Positions 25,315 through 37,183 of a stretch of DNA of 64,000 nt are shown here, one piece after another. The translations under genes and the position numbers were made by a program. The stretch lies in the NCBI RefSeq assembly GCF_050948175.1, contig NC_135200.1:2108001-2172000 (forward strand), written 5' to 3'. The number at the start of each line of letters is the position of its first letter. Within the stretch, counting starts at the first letter, position 1. This DNA comes from Xylocopa sonorina. Taxonomy: Eukaryota > Arthropoda > Insecta > Hymenoptera > Apidae. The notes beneath the pieces are model-generated. The model saw only the letters and a list, made by a program, of their open reading frames with translations. It searched no databases and was not told where the DNA came from.

Positions 25315-27883
25315 TCAGTCCCAACTGGCATCACTTTCAACTTCTTCTTCTTCTTCTTCTTCTTCTTCCTCCTCCTCATCAGAAAATATGGTATCATATA
25401 TATAATCTGAATCATTTAGGAACTCATCACGACTTTTACTTAGCCCCATTCTACGCTTCTTCGTTGTTAAGGCAAGTTCATCTTCTGTTGTTCTCTCCTT
25501 ACGAAACTCATAGACTAGTGGATAGATATATTCAATCGCGGCTTGGACAGCGGCAACATTGGGAGCTATAATATTCATTACAATATATTTAACAAACGAA
25601 ATAATTAAAATTAACAATTATTATAAGATAAAGCGTAAAAATTTGATAGTTTTCAAAATGAAGAAGCCATCATTTTATATTAATGTACCCGTAATACTGT
25701 AGGAATAATCTATTTGGAGAAAAAAGAAATAAAAAAGACATTATTCAATATCATTAGATAAAACTAGTTTGCGTATTTTCTTGAGATTTTTTTGTAAAGT
25801 TACTTAGGAGATCTTTTACACACGGCAAAGATCAAATTTTCTATCCAAAATAAATCTCTCATCTTTTTAGATTATTAGTACATTATAGCAAGTTCCCTAG
25901 TATAGAGTGATATCTCTTTATTTCCTTTAGTAAGAAACGTTTTTGCTTTACTTTGTACATTTCTTCGTAATATTTACTTTCACAATGCAGTTAATATGAA
26001 TTTAAATTGAATAGCATTACAAACCTGTAACAGTAACGCTGCCAGTAGAAAATATTTTTAGTGTAGCTTTTGGTTCTTTTAGCTTATATGTGACACCAGG
26101 ATGTAATTCTGGTTCATAACTAAACAAAATATACATTATATAAGTACTCTAGAGTGTAAGCATTATAATATAAGAAATTCATAATATGCAAATGCACAGG
26201 ACTTTACAAAAAGATGTTACGTGCAACTGCATAACTTTTGTAAATCAATATTTGTTCTCTACATTTTTTTAAGACATACTGTAATACAGAATTGTTTAAG
26301 TAGTTTGTAAACTACACATATACTATACACATGTAACAAAAAAAAAAAAAACAAAAGTTATACATTGCATTATATCAAAATAATTATAGCAATTACTCTA
26401 ACTCAAAACTACCATGATATTACTGAATATTGTTGCATATTTTTACATATAATTTGTATTTCTTTTCATAACACGTATATAATTATTGAATTTTTTGTTA
26501 TAAAAATAGCTATAATAGAACAAAATATAACAAATGCTTAACAATGAAATAAACTATTTTCATTAAAAAAGAAGTTATACTCATAGATTTAAATGTAATT
26601 CAAGTTTTATTAAACACAATATTTTGTGAAATTTAAAAAAAGCCTAAAATTTTGCGATGACATTTGGTAAGATATCCTGTATAGATATAAAGAGATGCAG
26701 AAACATACTTACTCTGCATTTTCTTTGTGAAACGATGAAAATGATGTTATCTTGATAGCAAATGGCATACAGCAAGTACCCAATACATTGACCACTCTAT
26801 AATTGTTAAATCGTACTTTAAATCCCAGTTTTTGAAGAGAACGAGCAAAACGACGTGCTGCGATCTTTGCTTGAACTTCACTAGTTGCACCAGTACACGT
26901 TACTTTCCCAGAAGACCATATAGAAGCAGTAGTATAAGGTCTTCTTAATTTCATAGTTATCATCTATAACAGTTATACATATTGCTTAAAAATGTACGAT
27001 ATTTATTAAAAATAAATTTCTCTATATAATTTGAAAAATTTTCACTTTTAAATATCAAAAATGCTTAAAATATGTATAAAAAATTGGACTATAGATGTTG
27101 ATGATCTTAAAGTAGGCTATATATACATTCAATGCTTTTATTTTAGAAATAATAAAATTATTATTTGTTTATATTTTCAAATGAAAATTAACATTGTCAC
27201 ATAACGAATCATAAATTTAAATTCTTTTCACACATTAAAATATCTTATGTAATTTAAAAAAAGAAATAAAATCTGGAATTATATTTTTTTACTAAACAAT
27301 GAAATCTAACTTAAATTAATTATAAGGAATAACTTAATATCTCTTTCATTAATTGCGCTTCTCCCTTATTTATTGTATTAGATGTTATTATACTTTTTTA
27401 TAGTTTTTATAAGAGAATATTAATAAAAATTCCTCTTAAATAATAAAATTAAAAATAGATTACTACAATATAACAATCTCAATTTTCTAAACATAAAACT
27501 TTAATTAAAATTTTAAAATATTATAAGCTTAAAATATCTTACATAAAAACATTTTGCTAGAAAAAGTAAACAAACAGAGTTACTTTAAAACCTACCCCAT
27601 TTTCTCTTCTATATTCTACATTAGATCCATTTAATGCAATTTCTCGTAAATTTAAGTGGCATCTAACACTGAAACTGCAAACTACGTTATTGATAACAAT
27701 ATCCAATTCGCGAGGTTCCTGTTCAGGAGGCTCCACGTAAGGTTGGATTTGTCCATCGAATATCCTTTCATCTTTTTCTTCCTTGCATATGTCCGTGTTG
27801 TCTAAGTTATTTACATCCTCTACATGATTTATTGATGTATTTGTTAAAGGTTTCATGCCATTCTTTTGAATAGCAGTTGCCAT
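25315..27883 (-). CDS. Trf2: TBP-like factor (TRF2/TBPL1), core promoter recognition
   Basis: A TBP paralogue that directs transcription from TATA-less promoters with TFIIA/TFIIB. Exons 27883-27596, 26963-26713, 26119-26025 and 25565-25315 sum to 885 nt, 294 residues. Seen: an acidic N-terminus (about 1-58); the first TBP-fold repeat from LDIVINNVVCSFSVRCHLNL, continuing RRPYTTASIWSSGKVTCTGA and KLGFKVRFNNYRVVNVLGTC; and the second repeat YEPELHPGVTYKL, ATLKIFSTGSVTVTAPNV, IYPLVYEFRKE. These are TLF-type variants rather than TBP. The tail ends in about a dozen glutamates encoded by GAA/GAG repeats. The start is an ATG at 27883; fly TRF2 also has much longer N-terminal isoforms, so extra upstream exons are possible. 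Confidence 0.92.
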
Positions 27884-29985
27884 AATATATACCTACAAAC
27901 ATTAATAACAGTACTAATAATTATGTTTTCATTGTATTCGTATAACTTGATTAATCCATGTAAATTAATATAATTTAAATGTTACTATATGTATGCGTGT
28001 AGTTTTATCATTTATAAAATATAATATAAATTTAATATATAAAAAATATAACTGTGTTCAGGAATAATACAACTTCTTATCGAGTGTTTAATTTTATTTA
28101 ATACATAATACAAATATTATTAAGCGCAGTTATATGTTTATTTCAATATTTATTAAATATTTACTTCATTAATCATATTTCACCTAATTAAACGTAGTTG
28201 CATTTAAATTATTGCAACTAAATATTTAATATCATATAAGTAAGAATCTAAATTTTCGTTTTAGATTATAAATAAAATAACATATTACTCTAATATTCTC
28301 CAATTGTTAATTTTCATTTTTCAATAGTGCAATAGTTCACATTTATCTTATACATCTAAAAATGAAAAACATAAAAAATTATACCAAAACAATAACTGAA
28401 AAGTATATTAGTTTTTAATGAATGATAATTTCTATCATATAAAAGAAAGCATTATTTTGTGAAAGTAATATATGTAGAATGATTAATAATAATAATTAAT
28501 GTAAAACAAGAGCATGTAAAATCATTGTTTCCAACATTGTTACTTTATATAAATGATGTACAGGGCAAATACGAAATCATATTCTTTAAATGGTGTATCA
28601 ATTTTAAGTCAAGCAAATAATGAGATTTCAAAGTTAAGTTAAAATTCCTTGAAATAATTTTCAAATCACAATACAATTGGAAAATTGGAAAAGTATGCAA
28701 ACGTTTAAAGGATACAATGTTCGTGGAAAGACGCGAGTTTCCAATGAAGATTCTACGAAAATATATTTTGAACGCCTAGAAAAATGTTCGAAAGAACCTC
28801 CTAAATGTAAGATGAGACGACAGTAAGAAAAGATGAAAAGTACAAAAGCATTTCTCGTAGCGTTGAATAATCGTGGTATTAAATGAGAAGGTTAAAATTT
28901 TAAGCAACAACAACAAGCAGTGCTGAAATCATACTCACGTATAACTATGTTATGTGCTTCAGTTACTTTTTAATTAAAGATAACTTCTTTGTTGACAAGT
29001 ACCAGGAGAACGCAAAGTTAACTCAATAACCACTGCCATTGTTTTCAGCCATCTTCACTAGACTAGCTACTGATCAAAGTCACGGACGCGACTATGGTAT
29101 ATAAAAGGGAATACTCATCAATAAAATGTTACTTTTCTAGTATATTCTTCATTTTTATCTACTACATTTTACAAATATACACATTTTACTTAATACTAAT
29201 GTTTAAATAAATACTCTTCCTACATTTTAATGTACATTTAAATGCCTAAGTAAAAATATTGTCAAACAAATTTAAACCTATCGTTACAATTTTTCTGTAG
29301 TGAGAATTCTTCCAAAATTTACATATATAATAGACTTCCTTTAAAATAAATTTATGTAGAAAAAACTATTACCTAATTAATTATTGCAGTGATATAGAAA
29401 TATTTTATGCAATCCATTACACTTTTTGACATAATATGCAATTATAATGTCTGACGCATAATTGGTATATAAAATAGAATTATTAACATTAGAATTAACC
29501 TTAACATCTCTAAATCGATACCGAAATGTATACTTTATTCCTGTTTCCATTAAAGAGATTTTACGCAAATCCTTATCGCTCATTGGAAATAGTTTACAAT
29601 ACATTTATTACTGCACAACTAAAATAGTACCTATTTCCTTCGAAAAAGTAAAAAAAAGTAAGAGAAAGTAATATTTCGTTAAACAATACAATCTTTTATT
29701 ACTAACCTTTTAATCTGTTTAAGAAATAAGAAAACAAACCGCAATAAACTTTAGTACAGCTGTACGGTTCATTATATATATAGAAATGCGGGATAATATA
29801 GAACTCACCACTGCATAAAGTTTATACAATTTGAAAGTGTTCGAAAAGTGATACCACTGTGGCTCGTTTCCCATTTAATGCTATAATATTTTGAACTGAT
29901 ATAATTAATTTAAATATTTCTATGCAGTGCTGGACCAAGTCTAACAGTTAAATTATTTAAATTTTATTAATTGCATCTTGCAATA
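27884..29985. other. divergent intergenic region between TRF2 and sds22
   Basis: About 2.1 kb between two outward-reading genes, so both promoters should lie here. The block at about 28690-29100 is somewhat less AT-rich (GGAAAGACGCGAG, CGGACGCGACT) and may hold the TRF2 promoter or a non-coding first exon. No coding frame is supported. Confidence 0.4.
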
Positions 29986-31758
29986 ATGGCAAACAATGGT
30001 ATAATTGTTGTTTATTGTAACGTAATCAACGCTGATAATATCGAAATCCATGGTTATGTTTAAAAATATATGTGTTTATACTTTAGCGGATAATAAAAGC
30101 GAATGTTCGGCTGAAATCGAAGCAAAAAATGAAAATGACGAAAACGAGGAACCAGAAAAAATTCTCATCATCGACCCAGATAGTGAAGTTCGTTTTTATT
30201 ACCTTATTCATGCTAATTTTACTATAAGAATTAATTTATATAAATTTACAAGTAATTTATCATACATATGATTGTTCTATTCATTTTTAGGAACTGGATT
30301 TTAATCATTCAAGATTAACAAAATTAGAAAACTTAGAACCACTGACAAAAATACGTAAATTATGTTTTACATGGAATCTAATAAAAAAAATTGAAAATCT
30401 TGACACCCTTACAACATTGGTCGAGTTGGAACTAAGGGATAATCAAATTGTTACTATAGAAAATTTAGATGCTCTTGTAAATTTGGAGTATGTAATATAA
30501 GTAATATAGGAAATTCTTTTAAACATAACGATAACCAATCTAATATTTTATATCTATTTAATCAAAAGAATAGTAGAATTTTATACATGTATTTTCAGAC
30601 TATTAGACTTATCTTTCAATCGTATTAAAAAGATAGAGGGGTTGGAGAACCTGCTGAATTTACAAAAGTTATACTTATCATCGAATAAGATTCAATATAT
30701 TGAAAATATATCACACTTAAAGAATCTTGTGACACTTGAATTAGGCGATAATAAGATAAGAGAAATAATCAATCTTGAAGGTCTTGAGAATGTAACAAAT
30801 TTATTCCTTGGTAAAAATAAAATAACGAAGATTGAAAACGTAGGATGTTTACAAAATCTTCAACTACTGAGTCTTCAAAGCAATCGCATTACAAAAATAG
30901 AGAATTTGGAGGATTTAAGAAATCTAGACCAGTTATACTTATCTGAAAATGGATTAACCTGTATTGAAGGATTATCAAATTGTCCAAAATTAACAACATT
31001 GGATTTAGCAAATAATAAAATCAAAAAGATTGAAAACATTGATCATCTAGAAAATTTGGAAGAAATTTGGGTAAGAACATTACCAAGAGTTATACGTGCC
31101 CTACAAACTGATACCCTAATTTGGTCTTCTTAAAAATGGATCTGAAAACTACTACTTCCTTAAAATAACAACCTTTTTTTAATTATAATACTATATATTG
31201 TACAAGGATGTTCATGATATGTACAATTTAAAGTGGTATTATCATTTATGCTTGTTATATCTTTAGACTTTGGTTTATAATAATTTTATTAATCGTATCA
31301 AAGTATCCAGAATAAGTATTGACGCTTAAAGTAATAAAATTCAAATTAACTCATTATCTACTGGATCTTTTAACAGTTCATAAACTATGTATAACTTTAT
31401 ATATATATGTGTGTGGGGGGAGGGAGGGGGGGCGGGGGGTGCATGCGTGTGTGCGTGTAACTTTATGTACAACTTTTTTCTGAGCTTTAAGAAAGCAGAA
31501 TGTGATACCAAACTTTGATCATATATTTCAAACACATCCTGTATATTTATTTAAATATGTCTTATCAATTAGTGTATTTTCCAGATAAACAACAATGAAA
31601 TCGAAGAATGGACTACTGTAGAAAACTTAGCAGTTAATAAGAAATTACAGACTGTCTATTTAGAGCATAATCCTGTTGCCAAAGATCCGAGTTACAGAAG
31701 AAAAATTAAGTTAATTTTGCCATGGCTTGTCCAGTTAGATGCAACACTTTGCAGATAG
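29986..31758 (+). CDS. sds22: protein phosphatase 1 regulatory subunit 7 (sds22), leucine-rich repeat protein
   Basis: Sds22 binds the PP1 catalytic subunit and governs its maturation and mitotic or epithelial roles. Exons 29986-29998, 30087-30187, 30291-30487, 30599-31070 and 31585-31758 sum to 957 nt, 318 residues. Seen: an acidic N-terminus, then about eleven SDS22-type 22-residue repeats (consensus LxxLxLxxNxIxxIENLxxL), e.g. LVELELRDNQIVTIENLDAL and LQKLYLSSNKIQYIENI, and an LRR cap (HNPVAKDPSYRRKIKLILPW). The short 13-nt first exon joins in phase and gives MANNADNKSE; the donor after exon 2 (GTTCGT) is weak. Intron 4 carries a G-rich tract. Confidence 0.93.
31414..31440 (+). repeat. G-rich tract with G-quadruplex pattern in sds22 intron 4
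   Basis: Runs of six, three, seven and six G separated by single A, A and C form a G3+N1 pattern on the sense strand, in otherwise AT-rich DNA. It is followed by a GT-rich run (GCGTGTGTGCGTG). Confidence 0.85.
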
Positions 31759-34112
31759 ACAATGGAATTCTACAGAATAGATTACTGTACGATAATTTTT
31801 TTAACTATACGTATCGATGTTGTTGCTTATGTATTCTAAGTATTATTTTAAAAAGATTATTTTCAGCAAAAAGGTTAAAAATGTATTTTCAATCTTAACA
31901 AGAATACAAAAGGTATGAAATAATTACATTTCTGTAACAATGAATGCATTTCTTTTTTTTTTTTTACTTGCACTTTACAGTATATCAATAACTTATCAAT
32001 TTAAGTGATTAACATTAATTTCAGCAATTAAAAACATTACAAGTTACCAACAAAATAATTATAAATGCTCAATTGTTTCAATATTTTTTACTTAGATTTT
32101 TTAATTTTAAAATCAAGATTATGTCTTTGCTTTCTGCCGTTACATAATTACACATACATTTTTTAACTGAATTTATACATTAACTTATTTTTTATAATCT
32201 TTAATATTTTTGAACATATTATACCGGAAAACCTTATATACATAAGGTGATTTTAATTTAATTAGCGCTTTATATAAATATTATTTATATGAAAATATCA
32301 ATATAAACAATACAAACAATCATTTAACAATAATTGTGCAAAGACATTGAAAATAAACCATTTTTAATTAAAGATTTAAATTCCTATCTATGTAGCACTT
32401 ATTACAGACAAATAAAAGATTAATACATAAATATATTAATCTTAAGAAGAATATATTCATTCAATTGATCTTCTATGTTGTATACTCTCTTATTAAATAA
32501 TATTATATCTTATACTGTAATTTTATGCTTATTAATATGTATATATGAAATATATCAAGATTGTATGTATATCTTGCACTTAAAATTTAGTTAAGTACTG
32601 AAAGTTTTAACCACGTTATGCAATTCTAATGTGAATGGTAAAATAAATAATTATATTATTAATTGCAAAATTATTATGGATAAACAATTTTCATAAAAAA
32701 AGGAAAACTTTTAATAGTCGTGAAATGGTTTTACATTTAAAAGGTTTATAGCTATAATCATATTAAATTAGTAATTTAGACTAGGGTGTTTATCATTTAT
32801 TTATAAAATACGGTAATTAAAATAGTAAAACCAATAGTAAGGTGTCTGCATTGAACGATAAACTCTTGATATGGAAGATGAAGATTATGAGAATTGGAAA
32901 GAAAATAAGAGTGACCATACGAAATGAAAACAGAAAAGTCGACTAGCCTTGCCTTAATTGTCTATTAAATTTTTTTTTAATGCACAGAACAGCAAACTTT
33001 TATTAGTTCACTTTTAAAGTGTGAAAAGTCAAATTTTTGCGAATAAAACATAAATTGGTAAAACTTTGCTTCGGAAAATTGTACACATCGTAAACTCTCA
33101 GATAACGTAAAAGTCAATAAGTTTTTTAAATGAAATTTCTATAACTGTAATGAAGGCAAAATTTAAATTTAAAACTGTAGTAACTGAAACGATAAAAGTT
33201 ATTTTATGAAAATAAGCTATTCCAATTATCGATAATAACTGTCAAATTTGAAGGATTATACTTTTAGTTTTACTATCATAAAATTTAAGCATCTCACCCT
33301 TAGTCCGTTGATTTGACTTAAGTACACAAATTGTATTATTTCTTTTTCCAAACGTGGTAGTTTTTGCAATAATTGCCTCTCTCACGATACACCTATTCTA
33401 TGGTACTGGTATGTTCTAAAAATGATCGTTTCGTTGCATGTTGAACTTTATATTTGGTGATTAATTTTTATTTCGATATGGTTGATATATTTGGAAAAAT
33501 TACAATTTACAGCTATATTTAAAACAATAAATTTGTTAGATTTAAATTTAAATTATCACGTTGACTGCATTGGCCGATTTTTATGTCGGCATAGTAACAA
33601 AACAAATGCAATCCACGTAAAACAGTTCGATGCATAATATGTTGTTAAATATATAGAATAAAATTTAGAATGGTTCATATAACCTTTAAATATCATTTTT
33701 ATTTTTAGTGAATTTTATCTTATATGTGTACGTCACTGTAAGAGTTCGATGTTTCTTGAGGAGAAGCTAAGTGTCGTTAAAATGATGCAGTGATAGTTAT
33801 ACAGTGTACAATCATACATATACGATAAGACTAAAATTGACATGCGATTGGTTGAAACAAGATAAACGCCAAACGTGATTGGATAACATGATAATCCAGG
33901 TTATAGCTAGTGAAGCACGCATGAATTGAGTGTGACGTCACCGTCAGTACTCGCGATCGGCCATTTTGTGAGTGTGTGCTGAATCGAGATATTTGTGTTA
34001 AGAAGCTTTTCCAGTAAAACCGAATGATTTAGTTTACGAGACGGACTCGCTTTACTTTTATTACATGTGTTAAGAGTGCGGGTTATTCGTAGACTTCACG
34101 TAGGTTCGTACG
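31759..34112. other. intergenic between sds22 and the PP2A catalytic gene
   Basis: About 2.35 kb with no supported coding frame. The left part should be sds22 3' UTR. The right end, about 33890-34112, is less AT-rich and carries a CRE palindrome and CGGCCATTTTG; it is the presumed PP2A promoter and 5' leader. Confidence 0.45.
33933..33940. promoter_or_regulatory. CRE palindrome TGACGTCA upstream of the PP2A catalytic gene
   Basis: A perfect 8-bp cAMP-response element lies about 170 bp before the PP2A start codon, in a locally CG-containing block. A CRE has been described in the human PPP2CA promoter, so the position is suggestive. Use of the site here is inference. Confidence 0.55.
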
Positions 34113-37100
34113 ATGGAGGAAAAAGCGTCGTTGAAGGAACTTGACCAGTGGATAGAACAATTAAATGACTGCCAACAACTAACAGAAAGCCAAGTAAAGT
34201 CTCTGTGCGAAAAGGTAATGTATACGTAAAAAGTCGTTACCATTCTAATATTTCTGAATATCTTCTTAATCGAGAATATTTTTTATTTTTTTATTTTTTT
34301 TTTTTCTTCACAATTAGTTCTATCGTGATATTTTTATGTCCGTTTATTCGCACTTTACCGAGACCACCTAGCATTAGTTTGACGTGTCATTACAAACTTC
34401 ATTGCGATATATTTGAATATCTTGTGTATATGCAAAGGAAAAAAACTATCGATATTTTGAGTTTTCGTGATTTCGTTAATTCGTGATTTCAGTTTTAACG
34501 AATGCCTCCTTTGACCACGATAAGACGTAAAAACTACCATGTTCGTTGCTGTTTGAATTTCCACTGCAACTTGTTCGTAGTTAGAGTTCTAAAATGCTTG
34601 TCGAATCAATCGACGATTCTATTTTTACTTTCTGAATAAGATTTCTTCCGGCATTGCTAAGTACACTATGATTTTCACGCATCAATGTCTGAAACACCTG
34701 TAATGTTATGTACACGTAATACATGTAATGTTTGAAACACCTGTAATATTTGGTTCTATTGCTTCTTTTTCGAAATATTAGTATATATATCATAATTTAA
34801 CGACTGTATTTGAAATTTTTTAATGTTTGCACTCACAATTGCGTACACAAATTAAAATTTGATATATTATAAAGCGTAATATATAGAAAAAAGTATATTT
34901 GTTATCTTATTAAATATTAGTTATCGCATTATTACATTATCTGAAAATTTGATGAATTTAGATTTTTGTGTTCTACAAGACTATACATTTAAAATATGAA
35001 AAATGTTTTGCATGTGTGTTTACAAAGTGTTTATAAAGTATTATGTTGCTTAAAATATTGTAATAAATAAATAATGTTTTAAAAATGATTTAAAACACAA
35101 AGAGTAAGGATGTCACATCTACGATATAAATTTTATTAAGCTGCTTTCTAATCCATGGTATTGACTACTTTTTATGGGAATATGGATGTTATCTCTCATA
35201 CAAATTATATTCAGGTTGATGGTATTATTTTAAATGGTATAGTGCACTCTAAACATTAATAATTATCGACTTAAAATTTAAAATATTTATTTTTTGTTAA
35301 TATGTACTATTATTTGTTGCATGAATACCTGATATATATTGAGTACCTGATATGCTGTTAAAATTATTGTTCCTGTTATAATATCAAAATATGTATTTTT
35401 TTTTAGCAATAAGGTATTTCAAATGCATTTATAATGGTGAAATCTATGAAATTAATATGTATGATTTTTTAGAAACTAAATTTGAAATTTCTTGAATTTC
35501 ATATTATATCAGCTTTGGAATAAAGGATTTAATTTATTATTAAAAATCTTTTACTACTTATGATAACTTAAATTGCCTTTCTAATTAATTATCTTTCATT
35601 TTTATATTTGTTATAACGATAATTAGTATATCTGGAAGGATAATTATTTTTTTATCACTAGGTTCATCACTAGGTAGATTTGTCTTAACTTAATATATAT
35701 TACAAATATGATTATTTACTACACGCAAGAGCATTTTAATGTTTTAAACATGTATAATAAATAAGTTTATATTATTTATTTTAAATTGTTAAAAAAAATG
35801 TTTATTCTAATAAATTATATTTTGCAACTATAAATAACTTGAAAGTTGATATATCTTTTCAGGCAAAAGAAATCTTAGCTAAAGAATCTAATGTACAAGA
35901 AGTAAAATGTCCTGTAACAGTATGTGGAGATGTACATGGGCAGTTTCATGATTTAATGGAACTGTTCAGAATAGGAGGCAAGTCTCCAGATACAAATTAT
36001 CTTTTTATGGGCGACTATGTAGATCGTGGCTATTATTCTGTTGAAACTGTTACCTTGCTTGTTGCGCTGAAGGTAAGACTTATATGTGTATATCATGTAG
36101 GAATGGAATATAAAAATATAATTACCTGATTAAATTTATTGCGAGCATAATATATTTAGTAGATATGTGTATATTTCTCTTATATTTTCATATTAGTTCA
36201 TGAAATACTGCTTTAATAGGTCAGATATCGAGAAAGAATAACTATTTTAAGAGGTAATCATGAATCAAGACAAATCACACAAGTATATGGATTTTATGAT
36301 GAGTGTTTACGTAAATATGGCAATGCTAATGTGTGGAAGTTCTTCACGGATCTGTTTGATTATTTACCGTTAACTGCATTGGTGGATGGTCAAATATTTT
36401 GTTTACATGGTGGTTTATCACCTTCGATCGATACCTTAGATCATATACGTGCTCTAGACCGTCTTCAAGAAGTGCCACACGAGGTCAGTGTTGGTTTTTT
36501 ATATTTTTCCATAATTACAAGAGATCTATTATAAATGTATAAAGTTTATTTTTCCCGTCCTATTGTTTCAGGGTCCTATGTGCGATCTTTTGTGGTCAGA
36601 TCCAGATGACAGAGGAGGATGGGGTATTTCACCTCGTGGGGCAGGGTATACTTTTGGACAGGATATTTCAGAAACTTTCAATCATTCTAATGGCTTGACA
36701 TTAGTGTCACGAGCACATCAGTTAGTTATGGAGGGTTACAATTGGTATATCTATTAAAATATTGTTCACTTATGGTTTAGCTTAAACTGTATTTGTATGT
36801 TGCATAGCATACATAAATAGACGTGATAAATAATTATTGTCCAATACATAACTTTTTATTCTACACGTGTATTCATTGTTACAGGTGTCATGATCGTAAT
36901 GTTGTAACTATATTCTCAGCACCTAATTATTGCTATCGCTGTGGAAACCAAGCTGCAATCATGGAATTAGATGACGCTTTAAAATATTCATTGTAAGCAT
37001 CCAACATCTTTGGATAATAATAATATATATTTGTAAAAGATATTCTTCATAATCACTATTGTTTTTAACACAATCTGTTTTCATATAACTTTGTTTTTTA

Positions 37101-37183
37101 ACTGTTCTAGCCTTCAATTCGACCCAGCTCCAAGACGCGGTGAGCCCCACGTTACTAGGCGGACACCAGACTATTTCTTATAA
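34113..37183 (+). CDS. mts: serine/threonine protein phosphatase 2A catalytic subunit (microtubule star)
   Basis: Catalytic subunit of PP2A, a major metal-dependent Ser/Thr phosphatase assembled with A and B subunits. Exons 34113-34214, 35863-36072, 36220-36483, 36572-36744, 36885-36992 and 37111-37183 give exactly 309 residues, the family length. Seen: GDVHGQ (56-61, metal ligands Asp57 and His59), GDYVDRG (82-88), RGNHESR (about 115-121, catalytic His118), LWSDPDDRGGW, and SAPNYCYRCGN. The C-terminus TPDYFL is that whose Leu309 is methylated and Tyr307 phosphorylated in the family. Intron 1 is 1.65 kb. AATAAA at 37279-37284 is a candidate poly(A) signal; longer UTRs may exist. Confidence 0.98.
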
